This document shows positions 1-6,994 of a stretch of 10,618 nucleotides of DNA, one piece after another. Under the pieces are notes generated by a model. It made no database searches. It saw only the letters and a program-made list of their open reading frames with translations, and was not told the origin of the DNA. A program made the position numbers and the translations under genes. The stretch comes from Leucothrix mucor (GTDB lineage Bacteria; Pseudomonadota; Gammaproteobacteria; Thiotrichales; Thiotrichaceae): NCBI GenBank assembly GCA_015662325.1, contig DQUJ01000180.1, forward strand, positions 1-10,618, read 5' to 3'. Positions within the stretch are counted from its first letter, which is position 1; each line of letters opens with the position of its first letter.

Positions 1-64
1 AATGTCTCGAACTTGGAAACTTGGCGTTGCCAGAATTTATGGGACTTGTTCAGAGGTTCCTTAA
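1..64. mobile_element. End of a palindromic or insertion element, cut by the window edge (tentative)
   Basis: This non-coding DNA lies downstream of zapD. Its right tip, around 42-64, reads GGGACTTGTTCAGAGGTTCC followed by TTAA. That closely resembles the tip of the palindromic element at 6995-7158, which reads GGACTTGATCAGGTTCTCC followed by TTAA. The shared GACTTG, TCAG and GGTTC blocks, and the TTAA at the same place, suggest related transposon ends using a TTAA target. The other end is outside the window, so neither size nor a target duplication can be checked. A yacG gene often follows zapD in gammaproteobacteria, but I see none in the 102 bases available. Confidence 0.35.
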
Positions 65-102
65 CAAGGTATTGAGCATTACATTGTTTTTTAAAAAGTG
101 TT

Positions 103-864
103 TTAAAGCTTACAAAGTTTTAATGTAAATGTTACATCTTTAATTATTTGTTTGCCTTTCTCTTCTAGTTGAGAAGAATCTACAAAACGCACAGAGAAAC
201 GCTGTTTGCCCGCGCTGATTTCTGGGTAGTACATGGCGCTTTGTGGTAATTCAATTTGTAATAGCTGATATTCTTGATTAGGGCTGAGTGAGGCTTGATA
301 GAAGCCGCCTTCTGCAACAATAGTTTGTTCTTCTTTGCTGGCTAAAATGAGTTCCATTACCAGTTGAATGGCTTCTTGTGCAACTTCATAGGGTCTAATC
401 CATCTTTTCAGATCATCTGTTCTATTTTTATCAGACTGACTCAACCAGAATTTAAATAATGGAATATCCAGCCCGTTTATGCCGCCGGCAATAGATGATC
501 GTTGTTTAAGGATATTAAAGAAGTTATGGGTTTTTAAATGCTGTCCGAGTTGCCCATGGAAGTTATACAAACGCTTACTTTTATCTTCTAGTTTACTGAG
601 AGTACGCTGCATACGATCAGCATCAACTCCTTCCATGCCTTTTACACGACGAACTGCTTGAGACTGCCATTCTAATACATTTAAAGTAGCACTCTTTACA
701 TCAAGTCGAGAGGATAAAGTATACAGCTCTAGCAACACTAATATCGCTGCTTGACTATTTTCTGGTGACGGATATTCAAGGTGATAATTAAAACGTTCTA
801 ATAAATATTCTACTCTCATAAAGAGACGAATTTTTTCATTAAGTGGTTGTTCGTAGACAGCCAT
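103..864 (-). CDS. zapD: Cell division protein ZapD (Z-ring associated, YacF family)
   Basis: ZapD is a cytoplasmic protein that binds the C-terminal tail of FtsZ, bundles protofilaments and stabilises the division ring. The product is 253 residues, close to the roughly 247 of the Escherichia coli protein. It opens with the family's typical YEQPLNEKIRLFMRVEYL stretch (residues 4-21), rich in helix and charge, and it has no signal peptide or membrane segment. The ATG is preceded by AAAGGG about 5 bases upstream, which supports the start. The next gene upstream is coaE, which is the usual coaE-zapD neighbourhood. Here, however, about 200 bases and a small element remnant separate them, and a candidate promoter lies in that gap, so zapD is probably transcribed at least partly on its own. 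The identification is secure by family resemblance. Confidence 0.95.
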   Translation of the reverse strand: MAVYEQPLNEKIRLFMRVEYLLERFNYHLEYPSPENSQAAILVLLELYTLSSRLDVKSATLNVLEWQSQAVRRVKGMEGVDADRMQRTLSKLEDKSKRLYNFHGQLGQHLKTHNFFNILKQRSSIAGGINGLDIPLFKFWLSQSDKNRTDDLKRWIRPYEVAQEAIQLVMELILASKEEQTIVAEGGFYQASLSPNQEYQLLQIELPQSAMYYPEISAGKQRFSVRFVDSSQLEEKGKQIIKDVTFTLKLCKL

Positions 865-904
865 AAGACCCTTTAGTAATATTTTTGAGGAGACTAATTA
901 GTTC

Positions 905-943
905 TGATTCAATAGAATCATTTGGAAGACGTAAAGTATAGCA
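905..943 (-). promoter_or_regulatory. Candidate extended -10 promoter and dyad in front of zapD
   Basis: On the minus strand TGC directly precedes TATACT (935-940), giving an extended -10 element (TGnTATAMT type). A poor -35 (TTATTT, 17-base spacing) lies upstream. About 15 bases downstream of the -10, near the expected start of the transcript, is the perfect dyad TGATTC-TATT-GAATCA (905-920), which could be an operator. The placement 70-80 bases ahead of the zapD start suits it. This is read by eye and has no experimental or comparative support. Confidence 0.42.
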
Positions 944-1007
944 GTTCTTGTAAACTCAAATAAGGACAAGAGTGTAATTTTTGAAATTTATATGAGCTTA
1001 AATTAAA

Positions 1008-1067
1008 TGAGACCTTTGCATGAGAGTAAGGTTTTTTAATCCGTCATATTTTTCGTGTAAATGCCCC
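1008..1067. mobile_element. Internally deleted MITE remnant at the coaE stop codon
   Basis: The left 20 bases (from GAGACCTTTGCATGAGAGTA) match the left end of the 161-bp element at 5872-6032 with one mismatch. The right part (about 1033-1067) matches that element's right end, including TTTTAATCCGTCATAT and TTTCGTG, with several substitutions at the extreme tip. About 100 internal bases are missing, leaving roughly 60 bp. TAAAT occurs on both sides (1004-1008 and 1068-1072), consistent with a 4-5 base target duplication. The copy lies in the same orientation as the longer one, and its last base supplies the G of the coaE TAG stop. Without the insert the site would read TAA. Confidence 0.75.
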
Positions 1068-1669
1068 TAAATAAGGTATTGAGAATGAAAATTATTTATT
1101 TGTTCTATTAAGTGATGCTCATTCTTACTGTTATCTAAAATATCAGTTGCACGTTTTAGACGATCTTTACGGTTAATTTGTGTTTGTATAATATTCTTGA
1201 TTGTTTTTTTATCTAATTTATCGCGTTGCATTACCCGCTCTATTTGTTGTTCTGGAAGACAATCAACGATAATAATGCGATCGAATAATTCTTCATAATT
1301 TTTTTCAAGCAATAATGGAACATCAACTATGATATAGCGAGGTTGAGATGTTTGTTGTGTTTCTAGCAACAGCATCTGCCGTTTAATTTCTTTTTTTATG
1401 AGTGGATGGAGGATGTTTTCTAGTTTTTTTAATGAAGAACTATCCGAAAAAACGATTTTCTTCAATAATGAACGGTTTAATTCGCCATTACTCTTTATTA
1501 TTTTTTTTCCAAATTGGGCAATTATTTCTGTTAAGGCACTTTGTCCTGGTTTTACTAAGTCTTTAGATATTTTATCCGCATCAATAATGGGTACGTCTAA
1601 AACACGAAAGGCATCGACTGCGGTACTTTTACCACAGCCGATGCCTCCAGTGAGACCTACTTTTAACAA
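1067..1669 (-). CDS. coaE: Dephospho-CoA kinase
   Basis: CoaE catalyses the last step of coenzyme A synthesis, ATP-dependent phosphorylation of the 3'-hydroxyl of dephospho-CoA, in the cytoplasm. The 200-residue product (usual length about 200-206) shows the P-loop GGIGCGKS at residues 8-15, the DAD acceptor-site motif at 30-32, HP at 88-89, DVPLLLE at 116-122 and the lid-region arginines RKDRLKRA near 157-164. The only start compatible with the P-loop position is a TTG. An in-frame TAA lies two codons upstream of it, and I see no convincing ribosome binding site, so translation may depend on ribosomes finishing the DUF2853 gene, whose stop is 22 bases away. The TAG stop is formed with the last base of a MITE remnant. 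zapD follows downstream, as in many gammaproteobacteria. Confidence 0.96.
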   Translation of the reverse strand: MLKVGLTGGIGCGKSTAVDAFRVLDVPIIDADKISKDLVKPGQSALTEIIAQFGKKIIKSNGELNRSLLKKIVFSDSSSLKKLENILHPLIKKEIKRQMLLLETQQTSQPRYIIVDVPLLLEKNYEELFDRIIIVDCLPEQQIERVMQRDKLDKKTIKNIIQTQINRKDRLKRATDILDNSKNEHHLIEQINNFHSQYLI

Positions 1670-1691
1670 AGTAAGTTAGTCGTTTTGCAAT

Positions 1692-2015
1692 TTATGCGTA
1701 AACAGATTCTTTACCGAATTTCTTAGTCAATAAGTAATAGAAAGTGATGCGTTGTTTTTGACGATCCCCTTTCATACTCTCACATACTTCTTTAACTGCA
1801 GCATCAAGTTCTGGACTGTCATCCAGTCCTAGTTTCTTCATAAGGAAGTTTTTCTTAACGGTTGCAAGTTCACTATCATCTGTACACCCGACTAACATTG
1901 CATCCAAGTTTTCATGAATGGGTTTAAGGCTATTAAAAATTGCTTCTACAAGCTTTTCATCTGCTCCAGAATCATATTTTTTTACATTTTCAATTGATTT
2001 ATTTAAATCTGCCAT
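1692..2015 (-). CDS. DUF2853 family protein, function unknown
   Basis: This is a 107-residue soluble, all-helical-looking, acidic and lysine-rich protein. I recognise it as a DUF2853 member from the overall pattern: an N-terminal KKYDSGADEKLVEAI block, a central TDDSELATVKKNFLMKKLGL block (about residues 45-64) and the C-terminal EVCESMKGDRQKQRITFYYLLTKKFG block. No catalytic or metal-binding motif is visible, and no biochemical role is established for the family to my knowledge. The ATG has a strong ribosome binding site (AAGGGGAA, 4-5 bases upstream). coaE starts 22 bases after the stop, so the two are probably co-transcribed, though a functional link to coenzyme A cannot be inferred from that alone. 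Confidence 0.85.
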   Translation of the reverse strand: MADLNKSIENVKKYDSGADEKLVEAIFNSLKPIHENLDAMLVGCTDDSELATVKKNFLMKKLGLDDSPELDAAVKEVCESMKGDRQKQRITFYYLLTKKFGKESVYA

Positions 2016-2139
2016 TTTGTTCCCCTTTGAGTAATAAGATAAGCCAAATTGACTTCATTGTAATGATAAAGTGTCCTTAACAGATTGATATTAAATGGAT
2101 ATAGTTAGTTAATCAAGCCGTTATATTATAGGGTCAGAG

Positions 2140-2850
2140 TTACGCGGTATCGCTGTCTTTTGCAGAATCTAACTCTGCCACCAAACTACTAGGTAATTGC
2201 ATCGACGATGCTAAAGACGCGAGATAGTCGCGCTCCATTGAGTTTTCTTTGTCAGTTACAATAGCGGAAACTAAATAGATTTCAGAGGCCATTGATTTAT
2301 TCTTTGCTAATGCCGCTACTTCTTTAATATCCAATGGTTTACTAATTTCATTTTCTACTAGGTTTGAAATTTCTTTGCTTAAGCCTAATCTGTCTATTTG
2401 CTCGTGAATGATCTCGATCTCTTTTTTATTGACATGACCGTCCGCTTTTGCCGCGGCAATCATTGCCTTTAATAGAATAAGGCTGCGTTCATTCGCTTCT
2501 TTTTCGGGTAATTCGTTGATGGGTATTAATTCTCTTTCTGCTACTTCTTGCGCGGCTTGATCTTCATTCTGCTGCTGCCAGTTTTGGTAGGCTTTCCAGC
2601 CTATACCACCGATTGCCGCTAAACTACCAATTTTTAAGGCAGAGCCTGTGACTCTTCGCCCAGCGCCTGTACCTAATAATAAAGCTAATACACCGACTGC
2701 AATAGCCCCTTTTTTGATGCCATCCATGGTTGCATCGCGTTGATCACCTGCTTGGGGTATTTGTAGTTTTTCTTCCGCGATGGTTTGACCTTTAGCTGCT
2801 AGGTCTTTACCTGTTTTAAGTATTTCATCAAGTAATGATTTTGTGTCCAT
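2140..2850 (-). CDS. DUF533 family membrane protein with TerB-like domain (YebE-like)
   Basis: The likely product is 236 residues starting MDTKSLLDEI. This ATG has a textbook AAGGAG site 7-8 bases upstream, whereas an ATG 24 codons earlier has no site and would add an uncharacteristic tail. After an amphipathic N-terminus come two glycine- and alanine-rich hydrophobic stretches (about residues 49-63 and 72-86) separated by GRR. A Q/E-rich hinge (about 91-121) follows, then a helical TerB-like domain (about 122-230) with the typical AAAKADGHVNKKE turn near 133-145. The order matches YebE/DUF533 inner-membrane proteins (E. coli YebE is about 219 residues). The function is unknown; links to envelope stress are reported for YebE but cannot be read here. 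It is preceded by the csp terminator, so it must have its own promoter. Confidence 0.88.
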   Translation of the reverse strand: MDTKSLLDEILKTGKDLAAKGQTIAEEKLQIPQAGDQRDATMDGIKKGAIAVGVLALLLGTGAGRRVTGSALKIGSLAAIGGIGWKAYQNWQQQNEDQAAQEVAERELIPINELPEKEANERSLILLKAMIAAAKADGHVNKKEIEIIHEQIDRLGLSKEISNLVENEISKPLDIKEVAALAKNKSMASEIYLVSAIVTDKENSMERDYLASLASSMQLPSSLVAELDSAKDSDTA

Positions 2851-2893
2851 TGGGTGACTCCTTGTTATGGGGTATAAATAGCTGTTAATTATT

Positions 2894-2922
2894 ACTGTAT
2901 GGGTTAACGGCTTGGAATTCAA
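2894..2922 (-). promoter_or_regulatory. Candidate promoter for the DUF533 gene
   Basis: On the minus strand TTGAAT (2917-2922) and TACAGT (2894-2899) are separated by 17 bases. This is a moderate sigma70 match (4 of 6 in each box), downstream of the csp terminator and about 45 bases ahead of the chosen start codon. It is plausible because transcription from csp should end just upstream, but neither box is strong. Confidence 0.33.
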
Positions 2923-2938
2923 CTTTTATCAGCAGGCA

Positions 2939-2968
2939 TAAGAAAGCCCGCAAATGCGGGCTTTCTTA
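2939..2968 (-). terminator. Rho-independent terminator of the cold-shock gene
   Basis: A stem of 13 base pairs is formed by 2939-2951 and 2956-2968 around a 4-base loop. It has a GC-rich core (GCCCGC/GCGGGC), and on the minus strand the distal arm ends in CTTTCTTA. It lies 24-53 bases after the csp stop. The U-rich part is largely inside the stem, which is common in short monocistronic genes. It should isolate csp from the DUF533 gene. Confidence 0.8.
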
Positions 2969-2972
2969 AGAA

Positions 2973-2997
2973 GTTTAATTTTTATTAAAAATTAAAC
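2973..2997 (-). other. AT-rich hairpin spanning the csp stop codon
   Basis: GTTTAATTTTT and AAAAATTAAAC form a perfect 11-bp inverted repeat (2973-2983 and 2987-2997) with a 3-base loop. The stem includes the csp stop codon at 2992-2994 and its last codons. Together with the GC-rich terminator just downstream it gives the mRNA a double-hairpin 3' end. It may protect the transcript from 3' exonucleases; that role is inferred. Confidence 0.6.
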
Positions 2998-3198
2998 CGC
3001 TACGATGTTTTCTGCTTGAGGACCTTTCTGGCCATCTGTAACAGTGAACTCAACTTTTTGACCTTCGTTTAAAGTTTTGAAGCCATCACCTTGGATTGCG
3101 CTGAAATGAGCGAAAACGTCTGGTCCGTCTTCTTGTTCGATAAAGCCGAAGCCTTTAGATTCGTTGAACCATTTAACTGTTCCAGTAGTTGTAGACAT
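2992..3198 (-). CDS. Cold-shock domain protein (CspA family)
   Basis: This is a single cold-shock (OB-fold) domain of 68 residues, the usual size for the CspA family. Members bind single-stranded RNA and DNA and act as RNA chaperones and antiterminators in the cytoplasm. RNP1 (KGFGFI, residues 15-20) and RNP2 (VFAHF, 28-32) are intact, and the start has the typical TGTVKWFN. The ATG has an AGGAAA site 6-8 bases upstream. The gene is monocistronic: a near-consensus promoter lies about 190 bases upstream and a terminator follows at once. The long leader resembles the regulatory leaders of cold-induced csp genes, but sequence alone cannot say whether this copy is cold-induced or constitutive, so I give no paralogue name. 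Confidence 0.96.
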   Translation of the reverse strand: MSTTTGTVKWFNESKGFGFIEQEDGPDVFAHFSAIQGDGFKTLNEGQKVEFTVTDGQKGPQAENIVAV

Positions 3199-3383
3199 AA
3201 TTTTTTCCTAATATTTTCAAAATTTATATAATTTCCTTAGAGCATTTTACCGATTAATATCGAATAAAAAAGCCTAAGATTTGTGCTGAAGTGGTGTTGC
3301 TATGACTTATGAGAATCAGGACGAGGTATTAAATAAAGACTTCGAGATGGTGTTGCATAAATATAAAACGTACTTTCAAGCTA
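3199..3383 (-). promoter_or_regulatory. Long 5' leader of the cold-shock gene
   Basis: From the predicted transcript start (about 3383) to the csp ATG is roughly 185 bases, similar to the roughly 160-base leader of E. coli cspA that folds differently in cold and warmth. Visible features are the palindrome CGATATTAATCG (3251-3262), an AT-rich stretch before the AGGAAA site, and two copies of GCAACACCA on the minus strand about 55 bases apart (near 3294 and 3350). I cannot identify a cold box with certainty. Confidence 0.5.
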
Positions 3384-3389
3384 CGGGGT

Positions 3390-3417
3390 ATTATATACTA
3401 CCCACTCCCTTAGTCAA
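3390..3417 (-). promoter_or_regulatory. Near-consensus sigma70 promoter for the cold-shock gene
   Basis: On the minus strand TTGACT (3412-3417) and a perfect TATAAT (3390-3395) are separated by 16 bases. It is the best sigma70-type promoter I see in the window. It sits between the hda stop codon and csp and points at csp, which agrees with high-level monocistronic expression. Confidence 0.75.
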
Positions 3418-3440
3418 ACGCTTGCCAAATTAGTTCAAAT

Positions 3441-4145
3441 TTATTTTTCTAGAACTTGTTTTACAAATGGCACAGTAATAACGGTTTTTTGGCGTAGACT
3501 CTCTTTGTCTAATTGATCAAGTATAGTCATTAATGACTCTATATCTCTAGGGTAACGGCGATATAAATAATCAATCACCCTGTCAGATAATTCAAAACCC
3601 CTTTGTTCTGCGCGTGCTTGTAATGCCTTTGGTTTGTCTTTATCGGTTAACGTTTGTAATTGATAACTGCCGCCCCAGATAAGCCTTGAGGCTAAGTCGG
3701 GGTAGATACAGTTAAGTTTGCGGGGGTTTTCTGTGCTGCTCATTAATAATCGTTGGTGTTTTTCACGTGTGTTATTAATTAGATTAAATAACGCTATTTC
3801 CCATTCTTTATTGCCAATAACACAGTCTATATCATCCAGTACAAGGAGTTGGGATTGCGATAAACCACTTAAAATATCAATACCCTGAGATTTGAATGTT
3901 TCGAGTGGTATATAACTGGCGCTAAAATTATCTTCAGTTGCTTGAGAGCAACAAGCTTGTAATAAATGGGTTTTTCCTGAATGTTGCGCCCCCCATAGGA
4001 TATTTTGTTGGGGTGTTTTGGATGAGACAAACGATTGTAATATGCGAATGACTTGTGCATTGGGGCTTTTATCTTCTGTGTAATAAGAGTTAAAGCGTAA
4101 ACCATCACGGAGGTTGATATTTAGGGTTAATTGTTGAGTCGACAT
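3441..4145 (-). CDS. hda: DnaA regulatory inactivator Hda
   Basis: Hda is an AAA+ protein that binds the DNA-loaded sliding clamp and stimulates ATP hydrolysis by DnaA, preventing over-initiation of replication. I chose the ATG giving MSTQQLTLNI (234 residues; E. coli Hda is 233). A longer frame starting at 4196 would overlap the upstream gene by about 40 bases and displace the clamp motif from the N-terminus. Visible motifs are the clamp-binding QLTLNI (5-10), Walker A GAQHSGKT (52-59), Walker B LLVLDDID (100-107), a sensor-like SSTE (137-140) and the SRL box with the probable arginine finger (R154). The start lies 10 bases after the stop of the AI-2E gene, so the two are probably co-transcribed and translationally linked; the ribosome binding site itself is weak. 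Confidence 0.95.
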   Translation of the reverse strand: MSTQQLTLNINLRDGLRFNSYYTEDKSPNAQVIRILQSFVSSKTPQQNILWGAQHSGKTHLLQACCSQATEDNFSASYIPLETFKSQGIDILSGLSQSQLLVLDDIDCVIGNKEWEIALFNLINNTREKHQRLLMSSTENPRKLNCIYPDLASRLIWGGSYQLQTLTDKDKPKALQARAEQRGFELSDRVIDYLYRRYPRDIESLMTILDQLDKESLRQKTVITVPFVKQVLEK

Positions 4146-4155
4146 GATATTTCTA

Positions 4156-5268
4156 TTATGCGTTTTTTTCTGCGTTGTTGTTAGTAAGCATCTCATTTGC
4201 CATAAGTGTTTTCTCTTTATCGTTATAAAGATGGCTACTTTTATAGGATTTATTCAAATGCCGCATGACAACCGCAATAACTGCAAACACGGGTAATGCG
4301 AGTAATATCCCAAAAAAACCAAACAGCTGCCCACCTGCAAGTACCGCAAAGATAACGGCAACGGGATGTAAGCCAATACGATCTCCGACGAGCAACGGCG
4401 TTAATAGTGTACCTTCTATTGCTTGTGCAACCACAAACACGAGAATCACCCAAAGTAAATTAGTCGGGTCGTGTGTTTGTAGCATCACGGCAACGCCTGC
4501 GATTAAGATGCCTACCATTAATCCCATATAAGGAATGAAGCTTAATAAACCCGCTAATAGCCCAATCAATAGAGAAAACTCTAAGCCGACTATTTTTAGG
4601 CCAATGGCGTAGATTGTACCTAAAGCCAGCATTACTAGCATTTGTCCGCGCAAAAAAGCACCGAGTACTTCATTGGACTCTTTGGCCAACTGTGACACGG
4701 TGGGTTCAATGTTACGTGGTAACAAATCATGAATATAATCAACTAAGTTATCCCAGTCACGTAACAGATAAAAACTAATGACTGGAATTAAAAATAGGTT
4801 GGCTGCCCAACCCGCAACCACAAAACCAGAGTGAGTGACGGTTCTTATTAAGCTCTTAAAGAAGCCACCTGCGTTGGTAAATTGCTCAGAAAAAGACGTT
4901 TTTAATTGTTCAATTTCTAACGCGGGAATATTGATGCCAAAGGTCTTTTGTAAGGTAGGTTCAAAATTAAGCATCACCCAATCTATGTATCCTGGCGCTT
5001 TAGTAATCAAGAGTTTTACTTGGGATTCCAGTAATGGGATCAAAAAGAAGAAGAGGGGGACTAATAGTATAATAATCACCAGAAAAACGATACTGACTGA
5101 GAGCGTACGAGATAGTTTAAATTTTTCCAAACGATCAACTAGGGGATCACCTAAATAGGCAAGTAACGCGCCTGTTATAAAGGGCAACAAGATGGGTGCC
5201 AGCAAATATAACAGTACACAGAAAATAACGGCAATTGCCAACCAGAACCAGCGGGTGCTTTGTGTCAT
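4156..5268 (-). CDS. AI-2E family membrane transporter (PerM-like)
   Basis: This 370-residue polytopic inner-membrane protein belongs to the AI-2E/PerM (UPF0118) family. It has an N-terminal pair of membrane segments (about 8-40 and 55-85), a soluble central part (about 87-145), another segment near 150-170, and a C-terminal set from about 210 to 335. The C-terminal set includes the family's PYMG motif (SFIPYMGLMVGI) and EGTLLTPLLVGDRIGLHPVAVIFAVLAGGQLFGFFG. Members export a variety of small molecules or ions (AI-2 in TqsA, sodium/proton in some), and the substrate here is unknown. The ATG is 2 bases after the upstream stop, with AGGGAA lying inside the end of that gene, so expression is coupled. 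The same gene beside hda is seen in other gammaproteobacteria, but no functional link is established. Confidence 0.92.
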   Translation of the reverse strand: MTQSTRWFWLAIAVIFCVLLYLLAPILLPFITGALLAYLGDPLVDRLEKFKLSRTLSVSIVFLVIIILLVPLFFFLIPLLESQVKLLITKAPGYIDWVMLNFEPTLQKTFGINIPALEIEQLKTSFSEQFTNAGGFFKSLIRTVTHSGFVVAGWAANLFLIPVISFYLLRDWDNLVDYIHDLLPRNIEPTVSQLAKESNEVLGAFLRGQMLVMLALGTIYAIGLKIVGLEFSLLIGLLAGLLSFIPYMGLMVGILIAGVAVMLQTHDPTNLLWVILVFVVAQAIEGTLLTPLLVGDRIGLHPVAVIFAVLAGGQLFGFFGILLALPVFAVIAVVMRHLNKSYKSSHLYNDKEKTLMANEMLTNNNAEKNA

Positions 5269-5270
5269 GT

Positions 5271-5834
5271 TTATTTTTCCCTTTTTGTGTTTTTAGCTAA
5301 TTCGTTTTTAGTATTGTTAGACCAAATTACAATATAAGCAAGACCACTGATAATCGTAGTGATTGCGACCGCAAATTGCATGCCTTCTATCAACTGCCGA
5401 GGCAAGTTAGAGAAGGCTAAATGATACATAATCAACAGTATAAACAATATTTGCAGCGCCGTATTCACTTTACTGATAAACAGGGGCGACATTTCGAGTT
5501 TACGTGTTATCCATTGACACGCGCTTGCACCTAATAAAATGATAAGATCGCGACCAATAACCAAACAAATGAGCCAGATAGGGATAATCCCTTTATGCGC
5601 AAGGGATATGAAAATAACAATGAGTAACAGTTTGTCCGCGATGGGGTCAAGAAATGAACCTAAACGACTTTGCCAATTAAATACGCGTGCTAGAAATCCA
5701 TCTAACGCATCGGAAACCCCAGCGATTAAAATTAAGATAAATGCATTTGCCCACGATTGATAATGTAACAGTAGAGCAATAGGGACGATCAGTAATATTC
5801 TAAATATACTGATAATGTTTGGGATATGATGCAA
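5271..5834 (-). CDS. CDP-alcohol phosphatidyltransferase (PgsA-like)
   Basis: This integral membrane enzyme transfers a phosphatidyl group from CDP-diacylglycerol to an alcohol, most likely glycerol-3-phosphate (phosphatidylglycerophosphate synthase) or a related acceptor. The complete CDP-alcohol signature is present: D42, D45-G46, A49-R50, G59, D63 and D67. About five to six hydrophobic segments occur over 187 residues (E. coli PgsA is 182), and the IPNIISIFRI N-terminus is typical of PgsA. The start is TTG. The next in-frame codons upstream run into a TAA six codons away, and no ATG fits the conserved N-terminus; only a loose AAGAGAG lies about 10 bases ahead. A 161-bp MITE ends 37 bases upstream, separating it from dapB. 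The classical pgsA usually neighbours uvrC, so this may be a second paralogue, and I withhold the symbol. Confidence 0.88.
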   Translation of the reverse strand: MHHIPNIISIFRILLIVPIALLLHYQSWANAFILILIAGVSDALDGFLARVFNWQSRLGSFLDPIADKLLLIVIFISLAHKGIIPIWLICLVIGRDLIILLGASACQWITRKLEMSPLFISKVNTALQILFILLIMYHLAFSNLPRQLIEGMQFAVAITTIISGLAYIVIWSNNTKNELAKNTKREK

Positions 5835-5871
5835 TTCTTTACAACTCTCTTACAACAACCTAATTAGAACT

Positions 5872-6032
5872 TGAGACCTTTGCACGAGAGTATGGCGAGA
5901 GAAAAAATAGCGTAATTTTTCTTGTTTTTCTTAAGAATGAGGGTAATAGCAGGGCTATTGATCGAACTTTTATGGAAATCAGGGAGAATTTAAGCATTTT
6001 TAATCCGTCATATCTTTCGTGCAAAGGTCTCA
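5872..6032. mobile_element. 161-bp MITE with terminal inverted repeats and AACT target duplication
   Basis: TGAGACCTTTGCACGA (5872-5887) is repeated as its exact reverse complement at 6017-6032, a perfect 16-bp terminal inverted repeat. Weaker symmetry continues another 10 or more bases inward (GAGTATGGCG against AAGATATGACG). AACT flanks both sides (5868-5871 and 6033-6036), which fits a 4-base target duplication. No open frame inside could encode a transposase. The GAGACCTTTGCA tip recalls IS5-family ends (from memory, not searched). A 60-bp deleted relative lies at 1008-1067. The insertion is exactly at the 3' end of dapB and just upstream of the phosphatidyltransferase start. Confidence 0.85.
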
Positions 6033-6035
6033 AAC

Positions 6036-6839
<804 letters not shown>

Positions 6840-6895
6840 CTATTCCTTATTAAGTGATTGGTCTCACTTTAATTATTACATTTGTCTAAATAGCG

Positions 6896-6974
6896 TCATA
6901 CCTGTGCAGGCAGGTATCCATGTTCGTGCAAAGTGCCATTCTGGCAGATGGATTCCCGTCTACACGGGAATGAC
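6896..6974. repeat. REP-like composite palindrome
   Basis: It consists of two hairpins in mirror arrangement. The first is ATACCTG/CAGGTAT (6898-6904 and 6911-6917). The second is ATTCCCGT/ACGGGAAT (6952-6959 and 6964-6971) with a 4-base loop. The flanks also pair with each other (GTCAT 6896-6900 with ATGAC 6970-6974; ATCCAT 6916-6921 with ATGGAT 6948-6953), so the whole unit can fold on itself. A small TGCCA/TGGCA hairpin lies between them (6934-6946). The GGATTCCCG...CGGGAATGAC hairpin is of the kind dispersed in many proteobacterial genomes. Confidence 0.75.
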
Positions 6975-6994
6975 AGTTATTTCCAATTATACCC

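Noticed and set aside
66..1083. 11-base direct repeat AAGGTATTGAG at 66-76 and 1073-1083, each just beyond an element
   Set aside because: The second copy codes for the CoaE C-terminus, and about a dozen such chance 11-mer pairs are expected in 10 kb.
2851..2922. N-terminal extension of the DUF533 protein from an upstream ATG
   Set aside because: No ribosome binding site precedes it, while the internal ATG at 2850 has a clear AAGGAG; the extra 24 residues are unlike the family.
4146..4196. N-terminal extension of Hda (MRCLLTTTQKKTHNRNI) from an upstream ATG
   Set aside because: It overlaps the AI-2E gene by 41 bases, makes the protein 17 residues longer than the family norm, and moves the clamp-binding motif away from the N-terminus.
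5868..5892. Outward promoter in the MITE driving the phosphatidyltransferase gene
   Set aside because: On the minus strand neither the tip nor the flank has a -35/-10 pair better than chance; only TAATTA-like boxes without a partner were found.
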